Part shown: positions 55,652 through 64,000 of the stretch, in pieces | Layout: every line of letters begins with the position of its first letter | Position numbering within the stretch: the first letter of the stretch is position 1 | Assembly: GCF_001649575.2 (NCBI RefSeq) | Contig: NC_051432.1 | Span: 24,049,167 to 24,113,166 of the forward strand | Length of the DNA stretch: 64,000 bases | Origin: Kryptolebias marmoratus | Taxonomy: Eukaryota > Chordata > Actinopteri > Cyprinodontiformes > Rivulidae | Direction of reading: 5' to 3' | The notes under the pieces: generated by a model | What the model was told of the DNA's origin: nothing | The model's input: the letters and a program-made list of their open reading frames with translations, nothing else | Database searches by the model: none | Translations under genes and position numbers: made by a program

Positions 55652-58171
55652 ATGGGAACTCAAAACAGTCCCGTCAAGAGCTACGATTATCTCTTGAAAT
55701 TTCTTCTTGTGGGAGACAGCGATGTGGGAAAAGGTGAAATCTTGGACAGTCTGCAGGACGGATCAGTGGAGTCTCCTTACGCCTACAGCAGTGGTGAACA
55801 TCTACTTTTGTTAACCTGTTTAGTATTAAATTATAAACCTCGAACGACCACCTTTAATTTACTTAGTGTGGATTGTGTTCACTCTTAGGGATTGACTACA
55901 AGACCACCACTATTCTGCTCGATGGCAGAAGAGTTAAGTTAGAGCTGTGGTAAGTTGTATTATGCTGGTAAAGAAGAAAAAGACCACGCTCATAGTGTGT
56001 TGTTGTTTGATTGTCTCTGATATCTTTTTACAGGGACACATCAGGACAAGGCAGGTTCTGCACCATCTTCAGGTCCTATTCACGCGGAGCACAGGTGATT
56101 TAAAAAACAATTTCCCTGTTTTTTTTTCATAATTCTATATTTCATTTAATCCTACTGCATCTGAATATGTACAGCTCTGTGTTTGTGCTGTAAGATGTTC
56201 ACATTTTAGTGTGTAAAGAGGTGCTTTAACTGAGGAAAGTTTCTCAAAGGCTACTGCAGTAACCTGTAGGACTGTTAGATTTAAGCCCTAAATGTTACTT
56301 TGTGATTTGTGGAATTGTATTTTTATTCATTTTAGTTATTTGTAGAGGTTAAACTTTTATTGATATGAATTTTAAAGTTTTAATGCCTGAGAGTTTAGTA
56401 CAATCAATCAGGGTTTGTTGTGGCCAATAAGAATCAGAAATGTTGACTTTCATGCTGCAAATCGCATGGGAATCAAACGAAGAGTCAGGTTTCTGTGTTA
56501 CGTTGCAAAGAGTCATAGGACTAAATCGACACTTATTAAAAACAGAGCAGCTCATAATATTTTTTCACATTTTAGGATAGGCTCCTGGTAAAACAAACGA
56601 TGCACACATGTTAGCTCTGTTCGGTTCGTTTTGTTTGGTGATGCTGTGAAATTTACAGGTGAAACATGACAAGCACACATCCGCAGGGTTTTAGGAACAT
56701 GTCCTTCCTCCCTTTGTTAGTCGAGTAAAGCCTTGAAAACTTCTGTTGTTTCCATTTGATTAGAAACAACTACAAAAAGTAGCAACATTTGCTACTGAAC
56801 CAGTATCTATACTCCTTGCTAGTTAAATTCTAAGTAATTGGACTTACATGAACTTGTTTCTTGACAGGGCATTCTGCTTGTGTACGACATTACAAACGGC
56901 TGGTCATTTGATGGAATTGATCGTTGGATTCGGGAAATCGATGAGGTAATCCCCTTAAACTTTTGTTGTTGACAAGCAAGTATAACAAATACACGTCTGG
57001 TAGATAAGGGTGTAATATGTATCCATATCATTTGAACCATCTGTCTGAGTAAAATCAGTGGGTTTTTTTTTTGTTTTTTTTAGGTTTGTATTGAATGTGT
57101 ACACCGAAAACTTTGAAAAGTAATTTTAAGACATTAGTTTGTGAACGCAGTTGCTTTGTTTCCTTCAGCATGCCCCGGGTGTCCCCAGGATCCTCGTAGG
57201 AAACCGACTTCACCTGGCATTTAAACGGCAGGTCCCAACAGAGCAGGCGAGAGCTTACGCAGAGAAGAACAGCATGACGTTTTTTGAAGTCAGTCCCCTC
57301 TGCAACTTCAACGTCATCGAGTCCTTCACAGAGCTGTCGCGCATTGTGCTGATGAGACACGGGATGGAAAAATTCTGGAGGCCCAACAGAGGTGGGCTTG
57401 CTTCTTTTCTTTCTGTGTGTGTTCTGTTAGTAATGTATTTAAAAAATAATGTTAAAGAATTAGGTTAAAACAACAAAATGTATGCAAAAACTTCAGATTG
57501 AAATTAAAGTTCAGATTTAAATTACATTTAAAGTGTGGGTCTGTACAAATAAAATGTTTGAGAACAAGTTTTGACAGGCACAAATAGGAACGGGTAATAA
57601 AAGTTTGGAAAATTTTGAAAATAAAATAAGGCTGGTGACACAGTTGGACATTTAAAGTTTTCCGATGTGGCTGAGGTTTTTATTTTTTGAAGTTGTTAAC
57701 TACTGAGCAAACAGTTCAACAGGATAATGGTCTAATTTTTGTCTATTTAAGAAACAATAATAGGGCTGTGTCAGCTGTTTTAGTACATTTTCTAAATATG
57801 AAGTTGTGAAGTCTTGTATTTGTCTCAGACTTGCAAGTCATGAACTCATTTTTCTCGTTCCAGTCTTCAGCCTCCAGGACCTGTGCTGCCGTTCCATCGT
57901 CTCCTGCACACCAGTGCACCTCATCGACAAACTGCCGCTTCCTGTGGCCATCAAGTCACACCTCAAGTCTTTCTCTATGGCCAATGGCATGAACGCCGTC
58001 ATGATGCACGGACGCTCGTACTCTGTGGCCAACAGCACCGCGTCTGGCGGCGGCAGCGGTGGAAGCAAAGCTAGCAGCCTCAAACGCTCAAAGTCCTTCA
58101 GGCCTCCACAGAGTCCTCCAAAACACACGTCGTCCTCTTCCTCCTCCAAGGGGAACTGTAAGATATCGTAG
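55652..58171 (+). CDS. rab40c: Ras-related protein Rab-40C
   Basis: RAB40C is a Rab-like GTPase with a SOCS box that recruits Cullin5-type ubiquitin ligases. Coding exons: 55652-55793, 55889-55949, 56034-56094, 56868-56945, 57169-57391, 57864-58171. They total 873 nt, 290 aa (human 281), in phase. The start [17 protein letters not shown] matches the human protein; upstream in-frame ATGs at 55640 and 55649 would add 3-4 residues and are less likely. G motifs are seen as [10 protein letters not shown] (P-loop), DTSGQGRF (switch II region) and VGNRLHL (NKxD position altered to GNRL, as in the RAB40 family). The SOCS box is [13 protein letters not shown] with IDKLPLP. The C-terminus is Ser-rich and ends GNCKIS, a prenylation-type CaaX-like end. 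One family-conserved Arg in the TNRWSF segment is Gly here. Confidence 0.96.
56095..56867 (+). other. rab40c intron, nothing recognised
   Basis: AT-rich intron without identifiable repeats, RNA genes or exons. The introns at 56946-57168 and 57392-57863 are likewise featureless. Confidence 0.5.
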
Positions 58172-59394
58172 TGAAGGAGCGGCGTAATCCTTGCCTCCAT
58201 GGCGCCCATGTTAAAGATGTTGTTTCCCTCCGAGATCACAAGGCCAAGGAAGAGCATGGAGAGCTCCCAGCTGTCAGAAGTGAATATAGACGTGACGTTC
58301 CTCTGATCGTTGGGAACCGACTTGGACAGATGGATCAGGTTCTGTTCTTTGTGCTTGCTGGTGCCATCTTGTGGATGTTCGTTTAGCTGTTGTCTATACT
58401 ACAGAGGTTTGCTGTGATCAAGATGAACAAGATTTCCCTGGGACCAACTAATGTGAACTAAGGATTATCACTTACTTGTTAACACTATGAGATGACTTAC
58501 TTTTATTGGAAAGAAAAGGATTGTTCAGATCAGCGGTATTTAACGCTGGACTTGAAGCTGTACATAGACCGTTTCTGTGTTGTTCTGTGTTTGGTGATTG
58601 TTGTGTGGAGGAGCATCTCCTGCTCGTCCTGAATGTTCTGAGAGATGCGTTGACGTTGTGCGTCTTCTGGGCTTTTTGTACAATAGAAAATTTCATTTAC
58701 AACCTCAAGAGTGTTGCGCTATTTATTCGAAGCTCAGATTACCTTGGTAAAGTGAAAAAAGAACACGATTTAAACGAGCGAATTAAGCTTTCCAGGCTCA
58801 ACAAATTAGGAGCAGTCCTTCTAAAAACAATCTGATCAAAATAGGAAACTCAGTGCTGTGCCCGTTGGTTTCATTCATATGTGCAAACTTGCTGTTCTTT
58901 TATACCTCTAAATCTTGTTTCTGGTGTACCTACTTTAACTGGCTTTTAACTGTCAACAGCATGCTAAACTTTGATCTCAACACAGACGAGCGATCGCCTG
59001 ATGCTGATGAAAACAAATCTTGTATAAATTCGTGTGCCGATCATTTGGTCTTTCTCGGCGTCTTTGCCTTTAAATTCATTCGGTCTTGACATGAATTTGT
59101 AAATGTGCAGGATTTTGAGATATTTTATGTACATGCTAAGTATTTATGAATGTAAAACAGTATTTCAACTGCTTGTTTTCTGCAGCCACGTGGTTATGTA
59201 TGAGAGTTGGAAAGCTACGGGGGAACATGGATGCCACTTGTTATCAGTGCTTGTTTGTTCTGCTGCTCAGCATTCATAAATGTGTTGAATAGAAGGGGCT
59301 TAAACAGTGGTTTGTTTATTGTGGAAGAGGTATTCTAGATATAACACAAGAAGTACGCAATGAGCATATCAGAAGGAACATTAAGTATTTTAAA

Positions 59395-59670
59395 GCTACT
59401 TATTGAACTATGAAATCAAAGATTAAAAAGGTTATCCTGCGTTTGATCAAATGATGCAGTTTGAAAGAGTTTACTTCAGTAATTTTCCAAATATGCTGAA
59501 TGCAATTCTGAAATGAGGGTCTGCACTGATTGTAAACAAAGCACTCGGCTGAAGCTTGAGTCATGTGATTGACCAAATATGGCCGGTGTTTAACATTTCG
59601 CCTGTTTTAGTTGGCATCTGGACACATTAGGAGAGAAACATCGTGCGGATTTTGTTCCTTAAATTCAAAC
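59395..59670 (+). repeat. Dispersed repeat family B, copy 2
   Basis: Contains GTTATCCTGCGTTTGATCAA, ATGATGCAGTTTGAAAGAG, TTCCAAATATGCTGAATGCA and the end TCGTGCGGATTTTGTTCC. The same ordered blocks occur at 61548-61935 and, split, at 34345-34890. Confidence 0.65.
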
Positions 59671-59932
59671 TAATATTTTCATTTAAAAGTTGAATAAGCG
59701 ATATAATTTTTTTTCCCCTTGCCCCCGCTGCCGAACGTGCTTTGTGCTCTCATGCCATCACCTTCAGTGTGTAAAAAGGTCGTCCGGAGGGGGTGGGGGG
59801 GTGAAATTCTGCATGTTTTAATGGCGCCATGTTTTCTGTTGGGTGTTGAGACCAGAACAATGGAGTAAGGGAACATTTAAAGCACTATATGTAAACATTT
59901 GATAGTGATCGTTGCCATCAGAGCTGCGTGTC

Positions 59933-59967
<35 letters not shown>

Positions 59968-60010
59968 GGTTTGACAGAAACAATTTTTGTCTCCTTTTAA
60001 AAACCATTCA

Positions 60011-60016
60011 AATAAA
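60011..60016 (+). terminator. rab40c: rab40c polyadenylation signal
   Basis: AATAAA in the context CATTCAAATAAAGACTCG, followed about 20-40 nt later by T/G-rich sequence (GTCCGCTTGTTTGTTTTC), the expected downstream element. Confidence 0.6.
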
Positions 60017-60150
60017 GACTCGACTGTCCTCCTGTCCGCTTGTTTGTTTTCATTCAGACATTTATCAGCAGCTCTGTGGGAACTGTGGGAGGATTTTTTT
60101 TCCCTTCCTTTTGTCCAGTCCTGAGCTGCTGGTGCTTAAGTGCATTAAAA

Positions 60151-60193
60151 NNNNNNNNNNNNNNNNNNNNNNNNNNNNNNNNNNNNNNNNNNN
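60151..60193. other. Assembly gap of 43 N
   Basis: A short gap that runs directly into a G homopolymer on its right side, so the cause is probably a difficult G-rich tract. Confidence 1.
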
Positions 60194-61122
60194 GGGGGGG
60201 GGGGCGCTGAATTGATTAGCTGCTCCTTCGGTATTGGCCAGTTTTTGGGTAACGGGCTGCAGCGCCTGAATGCAGCGCGGTCAGAAGTCACGGAGAGGTT
60301 GCAGGGGTCACAGCCAATGAAAGGGTGAGAAGGGGGGGTGTAGGGGGGGAGAGCTGCTTCTCACCCCCTTCCTGAGCCCTGCCAGCATAAATATGAGTCG
60401 CACACTGTTGGAAATGTGCAGCTCTCCGTGTTCCCACCTGACGGAGGCATCTCTGAGGCCCGCTGGCAAATTGACCCCCCTGTCTAGACGACATGTTGTT
60501 TCTGGGAGACATGACGCGACACGCCTCGTGCTCGGCTTTTTATGCCTCGTGTCCTGCGCCTCGGGGGTGGGGGTGGGGGGCTCTGCAACCACCTGGACTG
60601 CATGAAAACTTTAAGCAATACCCAAAATAATGTTTTTAAAGAGAGAAACGGGGAATATTCTGGACACGTTTCTCCGTGCGCGCGGCCGTTCCCGCTGCTT
60701 TTTGATGTTTTTACAATGTTTGTCCAGTTGTGTGGCTCACGGTGTCGCTTCATAAAAGTTTGAGACACTGGAGGAGCGTGGGGGGCGGTCAGAGGGGGCT
60801 GCCCTCTCCCTCCTCCATTCACACCTCCCAGAAAGGCTGCTGGTGCGCCTCTCCCCCCCTCATTGTGCCGCCGCTCGCCTCGCTCGCTCTTCCTGCAGGG
60901 GAACGTCGCTCACTGGGGATCAGAGAATCACGGAAACTCGTTTCATGCATCCAGTTGGCGTGTCTTGTCTGTGATCCGGGGTATAAATTCTGTTTTAAAG
61001 CCTTAAACATCAGGAGAACTAAAAAGGAACAGATTTGAAATCGGATTTCTTCTTCTTCCTCCTCCGTAGACCCAAAGGAGGGATGGAATTACTCGGTTTG
61101 CGCCTCATTGAAAACAACAACA
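60194..61122 (+). promoter_or_regulatory. wfikkn1: wfikkn1 upstream region with TATA box
   Basis: GC-rich sequence with several G or C runs upstream of the wfikkn1 start. A TATAAA at 60982-60987 lies about 135 bp before the ATG and is the best core promoter candidate. A second TATA-like ATAAATATG lies near 60388. No upstream ATG is in frame with the coding sequence. Confidence 0.45.
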
Positions 61123-64000
61123 ATGTGTGAAATCCCTCTGCGCCCATTGGAAGACAAACATCCAGTTTGGCACAGCGCAACCTGCCCCAACAAGCCCCTG
61201 ACAGGATGGACCCACGCGTGCTTCTTGGTGCTCCTGGTGGGCGACTTTCTGGAGTTCTCTTTGTGCGCCAGTGTGGCAGGATCCCGAGTGGAACACGAAG
61301 GGTTTTGTCCCAACAAGCTGAACTCAAACCTTTGGGTTGATGCGCAGAGCACCTGCGAGAGGGAGTGCAGCGTGGACGAGGTGAGATCATCTGGTCTAAG
61401 ACAGCTACAGTATATGCTTTATTGTTTTTTACTTCAAAAAGGAGATCTTTAAGGTTTAATGTAGGCTGTTGTTGCTGCAGCACAGGGTGATTTAAGGTGA
61501 TGTGGGACAGCTGAACTTTAGTGCAACCGGTTTAAAATGATTAAAGGTACTCATTGCAAAAGTATGAAATCAGACATGAAAAATATGATTCTGAATTATA
61601 TCAAATGATGCAGAACGATTGAAAGCGTTTGCTCCTCTAGTTTTCCAGATATGTGGAAGGCAATTCGGAAATGCAGGTCCACACTCAAAGTAAACAAAGC
61701 TTGTAGGTGGAATAATAAGAGTTAATCTGCTGCTAAACATGAAAGAAAAGAGCAATAAGGAGTCAGACAAGTGTCGAGAAGAAATATGAAGGAGCGCCAA
61801 CATTTAAACACAAACAGGTTCTGCAGAACTTCTGTTCGACGGTAAGTTTAAGGTTTGACCTGTAACAAATGCTCAAGTTTTGCTTTTAAGGACACACTGA
61901 TATGAGAACAGTTTTGTGCAGATTTACTGTATAATTTTGACTTTGCTGTTAGTACCTTTAAGTCATCCAAACTTTTATTCTAACCTTTTCATGGGGTGGA
62001 TGGTAGTTGTCATTCCTAAAGCTGCCTTTGGAATGACAAGGATACAGGCACAGGAGTCTAATTAAACATTAAGAAAAAAATCAGTCATATAAGACTTTAA
62101 GCAATAAAACAGTCGTTCAAATGTTAAAATTACAATTGCAGTTTTCCTCCAAGTCCCACTTTATTAAATAAGAGTGGGTCATGTGGGCCATGGCCCGGAT
62201 ATAAGTGGTGATGAGCTACCTCTGAAATCATGAAAAGACTGAAGTCCTCATTAGGACGCTTTCAAAGCCCGTCAGTGACACACCTGGTGGCCTGGCACGG
62301 AATGACCACCAGGTGGCGCTTTTTAAAGGCCTGCCGCTAACAGCACTTATTAGAAGTCACCAACATTCAATATTGCAAAGAATGCTGATTATGACCTTTT
62401 TGCTTTTTTATATTGATTAGAAGGAATTACATTTGCCATCAAGAGGAACCGTCACTGTAGTACAGGAAAGATATTATTAACAGCTGTCAAAGGAAATGAA
62501 AAACATGTCAGAAAATACACATTTGTTAACGCACAGCTTAAAAAGCAGCAGCTTCACTGATTTTATTCACTTAAGACTACATTTTATCCAAGCCTTGAAG
62601 CAGCTGTTATATTTGTATCACTCATGGTTGATGTGAGCAAACGCTGCTTCCTCCGAGCTGGGCCTTCAGTTTGATGTGTGTAAATGATGCAGACCCTGTG
62701 ATATCCAGTCGGACACATCCTGAAGTCTAGATCAAGAGTTTTATCTGTCTGACCGTTGTCACAATGTTTTAAACACCAAATTTTCTTTGGGTCGGAAAAA
62801 CACAAAAAGATGTAACAGGTCACCCTATGTTTTAACACAAGGCTTCTTGTTTTTTTCGTAAACTTACCCAGAATTTTAAAAACTCGATCTTAACCAGTGC
62901 AAACAAAAAGGTTGAAGGTAGTTACTTTAAATCACTGCACTTGAGGCAGGACTAGAACTCGCTGTTCAGAGACTTAAATGTTCCTCCAGGCTCTAAACTT
63001 TGGTTAATTCCGTTTTCTTTACGTTTATTAAACTGATTTGTTTTTTTCATTTATGTTCAGGACTGTGCTGATTTTGAGAAATGCTGCACTAACGTGTGCG
63101 GGCTCAACAGCTGCGTCGCAGCTCGTTTTTCGGACGGTACCCCCGCTCAGCCAGACGGGACGGGCGGAGGTAATGGAGACGGGGCCCCTGCCTCCACGGC
63201 GACCTGCGAGGGCTTCATCTGCAGCCAGCAGGGAGCGACCTGTGACATCTGGGACGGCCAACCTGTCTGCAAGTGCCGGGACCGCTGCGAGAAGGAGCCC
63301 AACTTCACCTGCGCGTCGGATGGCCTCACCTACTTCAACCGGTGCTACATGGATGCAGAAGCCTGCATCCGGGGGGTGACTTTAACTGTGATTCCATGCC
63401 GCTTCTACCTCGCCGGTCCCCATACAAGTCCGATCCCTCAGGACACGACAGTTAACCCCACCCCGACATCCTCTCAGGAGGACCCCATGCCTCCCACGCT
63501 GTACTCCAACCCCCACCATCAATCCATCTACGTTGGAGGCACAGTCAGCTTCCACTGCGATGTCATTGGAGCCCCCAGGCCTGATGTTACGTGGGAGAAA
63601 CAAAGTGATCGGCGTGAACGACTAGTCATGAAGCCCGACCAGATGTATGGCAACGTGGTTATAACAAACATTGGGCAGCTGGTTGTTTATAACGCCCAGG
63701 TGTGGGATACGGGCATATACACATGTATCGCTAGGAACTCTGCAGGAGTTCTTCGTGCCGACTATCCCTTATCTGTCATTCGCCGAGCAGATGATGACTT
63801 CTCCGAAGATCCCGAGATGCCCATGGGGCGCCCGTTTTCCCCCGCAGACTGCCTGGCTGAGGTCGACCTGAGAGTCTGCAGCGGAGAACAACACGTCGAC
63901 TGGTTCTACGACAGCAAGCTGGGCTCCTGCGTGACCTTCAACAACGGCGGCTGTGATGACAGTCGCAACCGCTTTGAGACGTACGAGGAGTGCAAGGCGT
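61123..64000 (+). CDS. wfikkn1: WFIKKN1, multidomain secreted GDF8/GDF11 antagonist (5' part)
   Basis: WFIKKN1 is a secreted protein that binds myostatin and GDF11 and carries protease-inhibitor-type domains. Exon 1 is 61123-61380 and exon 2 starts at 63061 and runs past the window end, so the CDS is 3'-partial. About 399 residues are visible. Domains in order: signal sequence core (ACFLVLLVGDFLEFSLCA); WAP domain split by the intron (NLWVDAQSTCERECSVDEDC, KCCTNVCGLNSCVAARF); follistatin/Kazal-like module (CEGFICSQQGATCDIWDGQP, CKCRDRCEKEPNFTCASDGL); Ig domain (VSFHCDVIGAPRPDVTWEKQ, GIYTCIARNSAGVLRADYPL); and the first Kunitz domain (CLAEVDLRVC, DWFYDSKLGSCVTFNNGGC), cut by the window end. 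The DQMYGNVVITNIGQL segment favours WFIKKN1 over WFIKKN2, and RAB40C-WFIKKN1 adjacency matches human 16p13.3. The n-region before the hydrophobic core is unusually long. Confidence 0.96.
61548..61935 (+). repeat. Dispersed repeat family B, copy 3
   Basis: The most complete copy: AAGGTACTCATTGCAAAAGT, ATATCAAATGATGCAGAACG, CAGATATGTGGAAGGCAATT, ACTCAAAGTAAACAAAGCTT and the end TTTTAAGGACACACTGATAT followed by TTTTGTGCAGATTTACTG. No coding capacity seen. Confidence 0.65.
62306..62320 (+). promoter_or_regulatory. CTCF-like motif in wfikkn1 intron 1
   Basis: CCACCAGGTGGCGCT is a near-perfect match to the CTCF core consensus. The related CACCTGGTGGCC lies 25 bp upstream. It may be an insulator or loop anchor between rab40c/wfikkn1 and their flanks; binding is inferred. 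Confidence 0.45.

Larger units (their letters stand above)
58172..60035 (+). other. rab40c: Probable rab40c 3' UTR
   Basis: There is no other gene between the rab40c stop codon and the canonical AATAAA at 60011-60016, which would give a 3' UTR of about 1.86 kb. A family B repeat copy lies inside it at about 59395-59670, and G-rich and A-rich runs lie near 59.79 and 59.96 kb. Earlier cleavage sites cannot be excluded. Confidence 0.5.
61381..63060 (+). other. wfikkn1: wfikkn1 intron 1
   Basis: A phase-0 intron that splits the WAP domain. It contains a family B repeat copy and a strong CTCF-like motif. Otherwise AT-rich with no exon or RNA recognised. Confidence 0.8.

Noticed and set aside
61108..61122. 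TTG start for wfikkn1 upstream of the ATG
   Set aside because: The segment before 61123 has no ATG in frame, and eukaryotic TTG initiation is improbable. The ATG at 61123 is used instead.
61019..61483. 154-codon minus-strand ORF over wfikkn1 exon 1
   Set aside because: Antisense shadow; the plus strand encodes the conserved WAP start with a proper GT donor.
1..64000. Operon, CRISPR, phage or bacterial defence system
   Set aside because: All recognisable genes are vertebrate with introns; no direct-repeat array with unique spacers and no bacterial gene was found.

Overview
This is a vertebrate nuclear window, almost certainly from a teleost fish. It holds nine protein-coding genes with GT-AG introns. 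Supporting signs are a ZP3-family egg-envelope gene, fish-type dispersed repeats, and vertebrate orthologues with compact introns. The nearest lineage cannot be fixed by reading alone. Two assembly gaps are present (44940-45339 and 60151-60193).

Layout from left to right: 1-6.7 kb has no recognised gene and ends in a GATA microsatellite lying against the taf5 promoter. taf5 (+, 11 coding exons, 750 aa) is tail-to-tail with atp5mk (-, 58 aa). atp5mk is head-to-head with pdcd11 (+, 35 coding exons, 1802 aa) across a short shared promoter. pdcd11 is tail-to-tail with an rnf122-type RING E3 ligase gene (-, 6 coding exons, 155 aa), whose 10 kb span is mostly repeats. From 39.5 to 46.4 kb there are microsatellites, dispersed repeats and a LINE remnant around the first gap. 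Then come calhm1 (-, 2 coding exons, 348 aa), itprip (+, one coding exon, 621 aa), a ZP3-like gene (-, 8 coding exons, 469 aa), rab40c (+, 6 coding exons, 290 aa) and the 5' part of wfikkn1 (+, runs off the window end).

The order taf5-atp5mk-pdcd11-calhm1-itprip matches human 10q24-q25, while rab40c-wfikkn1 matches human 16p13.3. The window therefore spans a junction of two ancestral linkage blocks at about 51.9-55.6 kb, with the ZP3-like gene at the seam. The genes do not form one pathway. They cover basal transcription (taf5), mitochondrial ATP synthase (atp5mk), ribosome biogenesis (pdcd11), ubiquitination (rnf122-type, rab40c), a voltage-gated large-pore channel (calhm1), IP3-receptor modulation (itprip), the egg coat (ZP3-like) and myostatin/GDF11 antagonism (wfikkn1).

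No operon, CRISPR array, phage or defence system is present. The most unusual non-genic signal is a dispersed repeat family with internal tandem units of roughly 230-300 bp. It occurs in both orientations and fills several introns of pdcd11 and the rnf122-type gene. A second dispersed family, a tRNA-type SINE nested inside one of its copies, two inverted-terminal-repeat elements in one taf5 intron and a 10-bp intronic minisatellite are also visible. Exon boundaries were set by eye from splice consensus plus reading frame. In every complete gene the exon lengths add up to an open frame.
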